Below are positions 10,794 to 20,916 of a stretch of DNA of 64,000 bases, in pieces (the stretch's first letter is position 1; every line of letters starts with the position of its first letter). This DNA comes from Xiphydria camelus (taxonomy: Eukaryota; Arthropoda; Insecta; Hymenoptera; Xiphydriidae): contig OY783199.1 of the NCBI GenBank assembly GCA_963678675.1, forward strand, positions 16,884,348 to 16,948,347, given 5' to 3'. The translations under genes were made by a program, and so were the position numbers. The notes under the pieces are model-generated. The model had not been told where the DNA came from. It was given only the letters and a program-made list of their open reading frames with translations, and searched no databases.

Positions 10794-12103
10794 GATATTC
10801 TTCCACGAAGATTTCGTTAGGCTTTAATAATACGATCGGCTGGAATTCGTGACTCAGCGATAAATTGTTCGGATCGACGATGCACCGACGGATATAGGAG
10901 CAGAAGCGCATAATGCAACGATTTAAACGAGATTGCCCTCGCGCTGCGCGTCGTATGCAATAGAAACGCATAACGCCACGGAACGTCCGGATGAATTTTG
11001 ATGCAGCGATCGTGTTTCTTCCAAAACGATCACGTGACGCGACCGTGATCGGCCGCCGCGATCGACGATCGAGGGCGTGCGCCCGATCAAGCGCGTCGAT
11101 TAGCGATCGATTAAGAGGCGGCGCTAAGATCACGCTACAACGACCCGAGTGACGCGGTCCCGCGACGAGGACGCGCGACACACATTGGGATATATTCTCG
11201 ATTCGAGTATATTTGTGTATCAAGCGGTTCTGTGTGTATACGTCGGTGCGCGATTCAACGGTGCCTCCCGTCGAATGTGGTGGTGTGCGTCCGCGTAAAA
11301 ATTACCATTCGCGCGAAGAGCGTCACACCGGGACATTAAGGGCGATACATCGTTTTCGGTGAACTATTCGGTGTATAGCGAGCAACGATCGTTGATAATA
11401 AATCGGCGGCGAGCGACGATTGGTTATTTCGGGTGCGTCTGCTTGGAAACTGTCGATGAGATCTCGGTGTTTCCCCGGTAAATTCGTAATTTTCGAAATC
11501 ACCGTGAGAAAATATGTAAAAGAGGTTTTATTTCGGAGAATTCAATTTTTTTGTGAAAAATTGGGAAAATGTCATTCTGCCAAAAATCGAAATCTTTGGA
11601 ATCGATCGCCCGGCTATCCTATCTTGTGCATTTTTTCGCGCTGATTACGAAAAACACGGTTATTAGGTCGATATCTCGAAAGAAATATAAGGTAGGTATC
11701 GGTAATTTTATGTATGAGAAAATTATTATATTTTTCCATAATGATTGATCGATATCTCGATTTTCCTGTGAGACTTCGTTAATAAATCCGTGATTTTCTG
11801 AATCGGCGCGAAAAAATGCATATGGTAAGATGGTTAGGGATTCGATTCCAAAGATTTCGATATTTGCGGAAATATCGAGTACAGATTTATATTTTCATTT
11901 TGGATTCGATTGAACGATATATTTCAAACGGTGAAATTTATTTAGAATTTTTAATCAATTAGATCCTCGTCTAAAGATTAATTAAAAAACTTCTCCACAA
12001 TCTTAACAATTTATAGCCATGTGTATATCTTAGCAAATAGATATGGATGAACACAGGAAACCGATCGCTTCGCGATAAATGTGACGAATCACGGGACTCG
12101 GTA

Positions 12104-12362
12104 TACACTAAGGGAAAAGATCTAGTTGAATACGAACCTGTGATAAAAAATGTATTTGAGATAAATAGAAATTTATTCACATCGAAAAAAGAGTCTATTT
12201 GAATTAGATAAATATTTTGCATACCTTTTTAACAGAGTACAAATCTAGCAGAACATTTATTCAAGTCAAATAGACTTTTGTTCGATGTGAATAAATTCCT
12301 ATTAATCTTAAATAATTTTTTCTATTAGGTTTGTGTTCGACTAGACCTTTTTCCTGGGTGTA
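12104..12362. mobile_element. Family D MITE, copy 1
   Basis: TACACTAAGGGAAAAGATCT to GACCTTTTTCCTGGGTGTA. Internal arms AATTTATTCACATCGAA and TTCGATGTGAATAAATTCCT pair. Confidence 0.85.
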
Positions 12363-13620
12363 GGTACGTATCTTTACACCAATACGTCAAGACTCATCGA
12401 ATTCGAGCAATCGTATAATAACGGCAGTTTCGCGAGTGACGAAAGCGTCCACTGAAGCAGGAATAGGTTTAATTAAAAAAGTTTTTTATCGTTAAATTTA
12501 ATGACGTACGATATAAATATATCTCTTCAGTCACATCTATACGCATACATACGCACAGATATATTTAGTTGTTTACGTTAGTCGATAGATAGCACACTCT
12601 ACCTGTCAGATACATACGTAGATATTTTTAGATTCGCCGCGATGTCCGCCGCTAATAGGTTGACCGCGGTCGTTGCGCGGCAAAAATTTCGTTCCCCCGT
12701 TCCGAGAACGCCGCGCGGAAAGCAGGTGAACGGTGAATCGCGCGATGCCTCTCTCTCTGCGTTTCGTCCCGCGGATAATATATCGCGCGAATGGTGCAAT
12801 ATACCTGTTATACGTACAGCCGTAGCAGAGTTAAACAGAATGGAATGCAAGAAACACGCTGAACCCCATTTAAAAACTGTATTCGCCGTCGTGAAAAGTT
12901 ACCACTACGCCGTGAAAACGTTCAATGCGAGCTACTAAAGCATTATGGGAAGTTGTAACGGAGTTTAATAGTTTTTTTGCACGGAATTTTGGTGCTATCG
13001 AATTTTCTTTATTCGCGTGATACGAATGCGATTCGGTATTTGCATAAAAAGTATTCATATTTTTAAATTCGATTTTTAATTCGTATACATACTTAATATC
13101 ACCGAAGAAAATGTTCGAAAAAATAATTATTCGTACAGTTATAACTGCGTTTCTCTTTACAAGATTGTGATGTTATCGGAAATTCAGAGAGACGCACTTA
13201 TGCCAAGCACTGAGTGTAAAAGATATGGTCTTACAAGACGATGATATAGCTCTGAAATTTGAAAATATCGTTTCCCAGCTTAAATAAGGCTGAACATGAA
13301 AAATGAAAAAATACAGGGTAAATAATTTTGTTCAAATTTTTCGAATCTGCAATGACGAAAATTAGTGTGAAAACCGAATTCATTAGTGACACATTTGTCC
13401 CGACATACTACAAGTACCTAGTAGTAATAGCAGGCTGGTTTACTTCACGTTCAACCTCTTTGGCCTTTACACAGATTATATAGTACAATTTTTCTAAACT
13501 TACAGACTGGTAAGTATGATAAGCATATAAACATTTAAACCTGATAAACATATCAGGATTCCACTTTTTTGTGAAACATTAAGCTTCAACATCTTATATT
13601 GGTATATTGATTACATTTCT

Positions 13621-13775
13621 ATACCTCAGAGCGAAACTATGTTATGTCCATTTTTGCCGAAAATGGGTTTTATATGTTAAATAATGATATTAATATTTAA
13701 TTAATATTTTAAACTCAATTATCTCAAAACTACCTTTTTGTGGACTTAACATGTAGTTTGGCTCTGAGAGGTACA
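13621..13775. mobile_element. Palindromic element
   Basis: ACCTCAGAGCGAAACTATGT pairs with ACATGTAGTTTGGCTCTGAG. The centre is AT-rich. Confidence 0.7.
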
Positions 13776-13835
13776 GATTTATATCGCCTTTCTCTTATTT
13801 AGAGCTCTTCAGACTTTTAATAGAGTAAACCGAAT

Positions 13836-13972
13836 CATATAGATCTATATTTCTTAAATCGCGATGGAAATGAGCATTTCGATTATTCGTATTACTTCAT
13901 TGAAGAAGAACGAAGTAATACGAACGATCGAAATGCTCACTTTCAACACGATTAAAGAAATGTGGATCCATG
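13836..13972. mobile_element. Palindromic element, arms of about 60 bases
   Basis: GAGCATTTCGATTATTCGTA pairs with TACGAACGATCGAAATGCTC across a very short centre, so the whole unit folds as one hairpin. Confidence 0.75.
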
Positions 13973-14208
13973 ATCCGACTCATCTCGGTCTACCCTACTT
14001 TCCTTAAATTACATTCCTTCCGCATACATCGTGTCACACCGAGATACCTTGTACAGGAACCAGATATTCTCCTCGATAAACATCCGAGGAAGAGTCCGCA
14101 CTCGCGAGACACCCCGTATCTCGCCCTACATGAGAAAGAGGTTGTACCGGATGATACCGAGTATAGCGTAAACCAGTCGGGGTTTGCTATAAATAGCGTG
14201 AATTAGCG

Positions 14209-14310
14209 GTAGGAGAGGAAAAGGAACTACATAGAGAGGGGGACGAAGAGAGGGGCGGGGGAGAGGTGAGAGAAAGATAAGACGGGTGGCGAGAGATTAG
14301 AGACTCCGGC
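14209..14310 (+). repeat. Polypurine tract
   Basis: About 100 bases almost entirely A and G on the plus strand (runs such as GAGAGGGGGACGAAGAGAGG). It precedes a CpG-rich stretch. Confidence 0.7.
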
Positions 14311-14597
14311 TGGATATTACAGCTTTTTTTCTTCGGCCGTCCGACGATCAATCATCAACTTACCGGGTGACTGCATCCTATTAAAGCGTCAGTTCGATCG
14401 GGCGGGAGGGGATGCTGTCGTGTCTTCGCGGGGATCAACGCGCGCGCTCCACATTCACGCGGCGCGGAGCGGTTTTGACGGACAGTTCCGAAGTTGCGAG
14501 CGCTAAACGCCTTCGCGTGTATCGCGCGTCGCGCGCGATTGCCCCGCGAGTAAAAAAATGGATGTGTACATAGCTCCCGTGAGTACGTACCGGGTGT

Positions 14598-15104
14598 ACC
14601 TAATCGAGGGAAAAGGTCTGGTTGAATGCGCACCTGATAGAAAAATTTATTTCAGATAAATAGAAATTTGTTCACATCGAACAAAAATTTATATATGAAT
14701 TATAGATAAATATTTTGCATATCGAGGGTCAAAACGCAGGACCTCGGAACTGATGAAAAGGAAATTTTATAGGAGAGACTGAAAACTATGACTTTGTAAT
14801 TGGATTTCTAAAAGCGATTTAAAACATTTTTCAGCGATAACGTAGCCCAAAGCGATTACGAGAGGAAACAATTTGAAAAACTACCTTGACAATTTGTTTT
14901 TTCAAAAATTGAGTTTTCTTAAGTGGTATTGCATTTACTTCATTTTGGTTACGAGGTTCTGCGTTTTGACCCTCGATATCTTTTTAATCGAGTACGAACC
15001 TAGTAGAACATTTATTTCATTTAAATTGACTTTTGTCCCTGTGTTCATTTTAAATACATTTTTCTATTAGGTTCGTATTCAATCAGACCTTTTCCCTGGA
15101 TGTG
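14598..15104. mobile_element. Family D MITE, copy 2, split by palindrome Q
   Basis: Outer ends as in D-1 (GAGGGAAAAGGTCTGGTTGA; TCAGACCTTTTCCCTGGATG). The internal arm is broken by Q after TAAATATTTTGCAT. Confidence 0.82.
14721..14977. mobile_element. Palindromic element Q, inserted in D-2
   Basis: ATCGAGGGTCAAAACGCAGG pairs with CTGCGTTTTGACCCTCGAT. The single copy seen here is cleanly delimited by the D-2 sequence on both sides. Confidence 0.8.
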
Positions 15105-15244
15105 TTCGCGGATCCGCAGCGGAACTACGTATGAATCCAGTACACTGAGAGAAATAATTGTTAGTGTTAAAAAAGTATGTCTCGAATCAAGAGCATTTGA
15201 TCTTACATATTGTTAAGGGTACAGATTCTTGGTGGAAGAATATA

Positions 15245-15668
15245 TCATGTGTGAGGCTAAACTTACTCGCCATGCTGAGAAAAAATTTGCTTCGACGAAA
15301 TAAACATGCTTTTGGATAGTCCTAAGAGCACATTTATTCGATTCGAATGTGGATATCGATGTGATCGAAATAATATTGAATTAAATCAGTAATATTTGTA
15401 TTCGTTCAATCGATGTTCATTCGAAGGACTATTCAAAAATACGTTTATTTCGATCAAGCAACTTTTTTTCTCAGTGCTGGAAAGAAACTTCAATTACTAT
15501 TATCTTATTATTTATGACCTTTTGGCTTATATTTACATAATACTCCTTTGAAGACTACATTTTTATCTATAACAAAATCTTATATCGATGTATGCCAAAA
15601 GTTCATAAATAATGAGATAATAGTGATTGAAGTCCCTTTCTTGGCGAGTAAATTTAGCCTTATATGAT
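15245..15668. mobile_element. Family A MITE, copy 3, inserted in H-3 and split by B-2
   Basis: TGTGAGGCTAAACTTACTCG at the left, GGCGAGTAAATTTAGCCTTA at the right. B-2 interrupts it after ACTCGCCA. Confidence 0.85.
15283..15477. mobile_element. Family B MITE, copy 2, inserted in A-3
   Basis: CTGAGAAAAAATTTGCTTCG to CAAGCAACTTTTTTTCTCAG. Arms share AGCACATTTATTCGATTCGA with B-1. Confidence 0.85.
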
Positions 15669-16124
15669 ATATACTTGATTCAATAATATTTTCGTTGAAA
15701 CGAGAAATTCTTTCTGCATGAAGAAAACAATTACTCGAGCCTGACACATATTTTCTCACGCGAAGAAAACCACGGCCTGATCCTGAAATTATATCATGTT
15801 TTTGACCGAAGAAAACATTTTTTCGACACCAGTAATTATTTATCTCAGTGTATGTAGATGATGAGAATCGATAATGCGATCGTCAGTACCGTTACTCCGC
15901 GATTAAGTCGTATAGCACCTTTATCTCGTACGTACGTAGCTGTCGAGTGTGGATTGTACGTCCGATGTCTACTCGAACCGATACAAAGATTCAAACTTAT
16001 ATAAAGTCCCGACCGGATTATCGCCTTCTCTCACCGCATACGAATTTTAATTTGACGTTAAACCAGAAATATTTTATTCGTACGTTGCCCCTTGATACTG
16101 AACGATCGTGAATTGACGTATCGC

Positions 16125-16271
16125 TTATATAAATGAAGAAAAAAAGAAATCGACGCGATTCCTTGTTATTTCTACACTCGATCGAGCCTCCGCGGTATCT
16201 GCGATCGAGTTTACAAGGACGAAGGCCGCGTAAAAAACGACCAATGCCAAACGCGCTGAAGTGGCTTCCAT
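16125..16271 (-). CDS. Hypothetical signal-peptide ORF
   Basis: From ATG 16271 the minus strand codes MEATSARLALVVFYAAFVL followed by a polar stretch ending TAEARSS, the layout of a secretory signal peptide with a cleavage site. A potential donor (AGT|GTAGAA) follows within about 10 codons of the putative cleavage site, and an acceptor-like TTTTTCCGCAG lies just upstream. It could be the first coding exon of a secreted peptide gene, but no partner exon was found in the window. Confidence 0.25.
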   Translation of the reverse strand: MEATSARLALVVFYAAFVLVNSIADTAEARSSVEITRNRVDFFFSSFI

Positions 16272-16483
16272 GTCAACACCGCACCGGTAATCCCTGCGGA
16301 AAAATTGTATCCGTCGCGCTGCACCCCCGCGAACCCAAGATGATATCTGCCGTAGTGTTATCGACAAAGCGCGGATGTGTTGGTTCGCTCTTATCGATAA
16401 AGTACTCGGAAATTTTCCCGATTCCTTCCTATTACATAATGAAAGAAATAAAGATTTCAACCAATCGTAAAAAGCCGTTATAT

Positions 16484-16538
16484 GGAATAAGAAATAAGCA
16501 ATAAGATTCCGTACAGTCGAAATCTTATTTCTTATTCC
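16484..16538. repeat. Short inverted repeat
   Basis: GGAATAAGAAATAAG...AATAAGATT pairs with AATCTTATTTCTTATTCC over about 20 bases with a bulge. Confidence 0.6.
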
Positions 16539-16680
16539 TTATTCCTTTTATTGTATAATGGGCGTTACTTACGGATCTCTCCCGCGACGCGATAGCGAAG
16601 GTGAATCGGGCGATTACGCGTGCGATTTTTAATTGTATTGCTCTGCTTTTATCGAGCATCGAGGATCGTTGGCTGGACTA

Positions 16681-16952
16681 CACTGACTTATTGTTAGACA
16701 ATCGAGCCATTCTCTGCAACACAACTTAAATCGAGTTAAGTTTTTGTTATAGATTTATTAATTTTCACGTCCAGCGTTATATCAACTACATGCGGTATAA
16801 GTTACAAGGTTTCCGATTAATTCTGAAAACCCTGTAACTTATACCGCATATAGTTGATATGACGCTGGACGTTAAAATCTATAAATCTATAACAAAAACT
16901 TAGCTCGGCTTAAGTTGATTGTTGCAGCGAACGACTCAATCGTTAGTGTCAT
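16681..16952. mobile_element. Palindromic element K, long arms
   Basis: The core arms (GTCCAGCGTTATATCAACTA; TAGTTGATATGACGCTGGAC) pair over about 90 bases. Weaker pairing extends outward (TTAGACAATCGAG; CTCAATCGTTAGTG). Confidence 0.82.
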
Positions 16953-16965
16953 CAATATTCCTCGT

Positions 16966-16967
<2 letters not shown>

Positions 16968-17062
<95 letters not shown>

Positions 17063-17064
17063 CC

Positions 17065-17097
<33 letters not shown>

Positions 17098-17098
17098 A
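16968..17098. repeat. (TC)n microsatellite
   Basis: About 130 bases of TC dinucleotide with a few CC interruptions near 17061-17074. Frames through it read as Ser-Leu repeats and are not genes. Confidence 0.97.
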
Positions 17099-17761
17099 TT
17101 CCTTTTTCATTTCTTGATGTATAAATTGTATGTCTCTTGTCAACATATTATAGCTCCCCGGATTATTGATACAAATAAGTACAAAAAATTGCAGATAATC
17201 ACGTCAAGTCACATTATCAAATACATGTGAGTTTGCGGAAAATAGCAGAATATAAATAAAAATAAACACGAGTGTTTGTCGAGCGCTTTCAACGAGCAGG
17301 TACACACGATATGCGCATCGTCCCGTTGCACTTTGCAGCGAGCGAAGATAACCGCAGGCGCGCGATGACCGCGACTTTCGATTCGCTCGTCGATTTTTTT
17401 CTTCCACTCGAGTTCGATTTATTTATATAGTTGCCGCGCTTTATCGCGAAGGCGTTGCTCGCGCGATAAAGCGTCGCCGCGATCAAACGCGCGCTCCATG
17501 CGCGGGACTAGAAAGCGCGGATGAAACGCACCGCGAAACTAGTTCCTGCTGCAGTTGTCACGAAAAAAATATTCTATCAGCGCGCGCCAATAGGAGGCGC
17601 GACTTTCTCCGCTTTGCAGCCGTCCGTCTCGGCGCGAGTACACGCGGCGCAAATCGCGTTGGGCGTCGAATCGAATCTCGCCGATTCATCGGATGTGTCG
17701 TTGGTGTTAGCCTCTTGAAAGGGAGTGCGAAATTATCGTATCTTAGTCGAAGAGTTTTGTA

Positions 17762-17987
17762 CACTGAGAAAAAAAAATGGTATATTCAATTAAATCGACG
17801 TTTGCAGGTGGGGGAGTACAGAATTAGTTGCTTCGGCTAATAAATTTGGTTATAACAATTAACGACTATTTGAAGAAAGCAGACTGTAATCCATTTTAGC
17901 CAATTACATATTAGTAACTAAATCTGCATTCTCCCACCCTTAATCGCCGATTTAGTGAAATCTGCGACATTTTTTTTTTTCAGTGTA
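17762..17987. mobile_element. Family L MITE
   Basis: CACTGAGAAAAAAAAATGGT at the left, TTTTTTTTTTCAGTG at the right. Sub-terminal arms GTGGGGGAGTACAGAATTAG and CTAAATCTGCATTCTCCCAC are similar by complement. Confidence 0.75.
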
Positions 17988-18064
17988 ATAATCAGGCGCT
18001 TTGCGCTGTAATTTTTTTATTCGCTTCATTTATTAGATTTCCTGGCCATTAAGAGTCAAAATTG

Positions 18065-18427
18065 CCCAGACAGACTTGTATGATCGTCACGATGTTCATT
18101 CAAACTGCAATAACTGATTGTTCTAAAGTCAAGTCAAGTTTATTTTGCCGCTTGAGTTAAAAAAAATAATTGTTCTTCAAAACATTATTAAATTTACATT
18201 ACAATCTGATTCAGATTAATCGCCGCATTTATTGTAGCAACATATCTACGAAATATTTACATATATTGAGTAAATATTTAGCATGTTATTTGCATTAGTT
18301 TGGAATCATTTAATGACAAAAATATGCTTGCTTTGTGATGACTCATTGAGCGCACAACCTTGATGCATCAGATGAGCTAATATTATCTAAAGTTCCTGTG
18401 CAATTTACGCACATTTGTCCATCTGGG
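18065..18427 (+). mobile_element. Family M element, copy 3 (intact reference)
   Basis: 363 bases, CCCAGACAGACTTGTATGAT to ACATTTGTCCATCTGGG. The ends are imperfect inverted repeats (CCCAGA...TCTGGG). It contains CGCACAACCTTGATGCATCA as in M-2. Confidence 0.78.
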
Positions 18428-18716
18428 TGTATTTTTACTCAAAAAAAAGATGAAAAATATTACGCTCATCGTCAGTCACTCGCAGCGCTCCCCTTTCGCT
18501 CGAGCCGCCATGTGCCTCTCGTACTTTTAATTCCGCGAAGATAAATAATTGCATTTTTACCATCAATCCACTTTGGACGAGCGCAGCACCGCATGGCACC
18601 GACGAGTATCCGATACCACGCGTCCGAAATCAACTTGCCGTTATTAATGGGACGTTAACCGCGACAAATCCGCCGTCAGAGAGGCTCGAATATCATTTTT
18701 ATCGCGTCAGCGCTGA

Positions 18717-18954
18717 ACAATTGACGAGTATAACTTCTAAAGGGTGTAAGTGCCATATTTGGAAAAATATATATAATATTTTTTTTGCTTGAAAACGGTC
18801 GTAAGTGCAAAAGCATACGTAGAGGCTCAAAACTCAAAAATCTGCAAGACATGCTCGACTATATTCCTTTGAAGCATCTGCCTGTGTTTACCGATTTTCC
18901 CAACTTTAGCTTTTTGGCACTTAGACCCTTTAGAAGTTATACTCTTCAATTGTG
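18717..18954. mobile_element. Palindromic element R
   Basis: CAATTGACGAGTATAACTTC pairs with GAAGTTATACTCTTCAATTG. The next arm words are TAAGTGCCA and TGGCACTTA. Confidence 0.8.
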
Positions 18955-19248
18955 CGGGGTTCGAAAGACAAGTTTGCAGAGAAACCGTAGAGTGCAACCG
19001 GGCGGTTCGAGTTTGGACATTCAATACGTATTATACATACCGTCTCCATCGTGGTAGACGGTAAACATGATTCCCTGGAAGGCCCCTATAAAGTATATTT
19101 ACGCGCGACCAATTAGTGGATATCCTGGAAAAATATATCCTAGCCGGTGATTCGAACGACCCAATAAAAACCGCACTTGCTAAACGAGTAATAGAATTTC
19201 CGAGAACATCTGTCACACGGCGTCTCCACCGTGTGCGAGCCGACACGC

Positions 19249-19352
19249 TCTATAATTCGCGGTAATCCGGTTATGCGATTGTCTTTCGTAGGCGAGGCTT
19301 CACAGATTCCAGCTGCGCCTGATGGTAGGCAATCCACGAAACCCAACAGCCG
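19249..19352 (-). repeat. Dispersed sequence S, copy 1
   Basis: Shares CAGCTGCGCCTGA..GGCAATC.ACGAAAC and CGCGGTAAT with 32101-32199. In the same minus-strand frame both read similar peptides (GFVDCLPSGAAG and EFRDCLLSGAAG). Confidence 0.6.
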
Positions 19353-19477
19353 CACGGATTAAAAAGCGACGATCAACGCTGTTCGACGCATCCGTTATCT
19401 ACGAACTTTTAGTTAAATTAGAGACGGAGAAAATCGCCGTAGAAATGAAAATATTTGCTTCGACTTTAGTTGCACTT

Positions 19478-19740
19478 ACACCGAGGGAAAAGTTCTAGTT
19501 GAATATGAACTTGATCTAAAAATGTATTTGAGATAAATCGGAATTTATTCACATCGAACAAAAGTCTACTTATTTGAATTAGATAAATGTTTTGCATATT
19601 TTTTTAATCGAGTACGAATCTAGTAAAACGTTTATTTAATGCAAATAGACTTTTGTTCGATGTGAATAGATTCCTATTCATCTCAAATAAATTTATGTAT
19701 TATATAGGCTCGTATTCAACTAGACCTTTTCCCTGAGTGT
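19478..19740. mobile_element. Family D MITE, copy 3
   Basis: ACACCGAGGGAAAAGTTCTA to TAGACCTTTTCCCTGAGTGT, intact. Confidence 0.87.
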
Positions 19741-20038
19741 ACTCCGAGGTACCTACGCGTAATATAACGCAAGGAGGAACACAGCAAAGGGCCGACGAAT
19801 GGCAAGTGGCCAACGCTCGCGAGCGGGGTAGCGGAGGGAACTCAAAAGCTTTTTGCCACTCTCTTCCCCATCGATCATACGGACGATTAAGTAGTCCTCA
19901 GTCACGGTGCGAGTTAATCATCGACGATAAATCATAACGCAGGAGCGCACCATGTCGTTCCTCTATATATAATACGAGAGGAAACAATCGCAGAAATATT
20001 TCGTCGGACCTTGTCGCAGAGTCGTCCGATGACGTACC

Positions 20039-20252
20039 ATATGAGGCTAAACCTACTCGCCAGGAAAGAAACTTCAATCACTATTATCTCATTACCTATG
20101 CGCTTTTGGCTCATATTTGTATAATACTTTTTTGAAGATTACGTTTCAATCTACAATAAAGTCTTATATCGATATATGTCAGAAATTCATAGATAATGAG
20201 ATAATAGTGATTGAAGCTTCTTCCCTGGTGAGTAAGTTTAGCCTCACATGGT
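20039..20252. mobile_element. Family A MITE, copy 4
   Basis: ATGAGGCTAAACCTACTCGC to GTGAGTAAGTTTAGCCTCAC, intact; directly adjacent to palindrome N. Confidence 0.87.
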
Positions 20253-20254
20253 AT

Positions 20255-20487
20255 GTACACCTAGTGTCAATGATTCTGATCAACCCACTTTGGGTGACGG
20301 TATTTTATCAAGTCGACCATAGCTAAATGGTACGAGTGGATCTTCCTGTTTTGTCATAAAGAACCAATGAGATTTAGCTTTCATGGCGAAACAATAAGAT
20401 TCACTCGTACCGTTTAGCTATACGGTCGACTCGATAGAGTACCGTCACCTAAAGCGGGTCGATCGGAATCATTGGCCACAAGTGTAC
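20255..20487. mobile_element. Palindromic element N
   Basis: GTACACCTAGTGTCAATGAT pairs with ATCATTGGCCACAAGTGTAC-type sequence at the right (ATTGGCCACAAGTGTAC); ACTCGTACC and GGTACGAGT lie near the centre. Arms are about 85 bases. Confidence 0.8.
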
Positions 20488-20492
20488 GTTGG

Positions 20493-20916
20493 CAGAGTGG
20501 CTATAGACTTTGAAAATCGGGAAATGTCAGGGAATTTTGGATTTTTACTGGAAATTATAAATCAAGTGAAATTCATTTCTCGAAATTTCACTGTTGATAC
20601 ATTTTACGATGCGACTTGCGCTGCTGCTTTAGATATATGTATCTCCAGTAGCGCGTGTGTGTTCCATCGACTAGAATTTGGATCTTATCTCTACCATTCA
20701 CGTTACTTTCTTAACGTATAAACCTCTTTGCAACCTCATATTTTTGTGCTCTATGATTATCTATATCTTTTTTGATTCGATTATACAAAACTCCGAAACA
20801 AACAAACAAAAAATATCAGGAATACTTACAACTTTATTTGAAATAGTCAGGGAGAAATTAAGAAAAATCCGGGAATGGTCAGGAAGTTCTATAATCAAGT
20901 CTCCGTAGCCACCCTG
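20493..20916. mobile_element. CAGGGTGGC-ended element T1 (hAT-like ends)
   Basis: Left CAGAGTGGCTATAGACTTTG; right end, read from the other strand, CAGGGTGGCTACGGAGACTT. The interior has TCAGGGAATTTT and GGGAATGGTCAGGA. The class is inferred from the end sequence only. Confidence 0.55.

Larger units (their letters stand above)
8651..12103. other. Intergenic between B-1 and D-1, apart from A-2, H-1, H-2 and repeat X
   Basis: Mixed composition. Long frames at 10,744-11,223 (minus) and 11,420-11,644 (plus) have no recognisable domain, Arg-rich composition from CG words, and no splice context. Confidence 0.45.
12363..14597. other. Intergenic
   Basis: Apart from two palindromes and a purine tract nothing is seen, except a minus-strand ATGCAGTCACCCG|GTAAGT start-plus-donor context at about 14,355-14,375 beside a CpG-rich stretch, which might be a 5' exon of an unseen gene. 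Confidence 0.35.
15143..15852. mobile_element. Family H MITE, copy 3, host of a nested A and B
   Basis: Starts CACTGAGAGAAATAATTGTT and ends CAGTAATTATTTATCTCAGT. It is interrupted at about 15240 by A-3. Confidence 0.78.
17099..18716. other. Intergenic with MITEs L and M-3
   Basis: CG-rich frames at 17,290-17,770 overlap on both strands. A small hairpin CGCTTTATCGCG/CGCGATAAAGCG lies near 17,438-17,474. No gene recognised. Confidence 0.45.

Noticed and set aside
10744..11223. 159-codon minus-strand ORF
   Set aside because: It begins near MITE H-2 sequence and has no domain or conserved motif; probably chance in CG-rich DNA.
16915..17230. ORFs coding Ser-Leu repeats
   Set aside because: They are translations of the (TC)n microsatellite.
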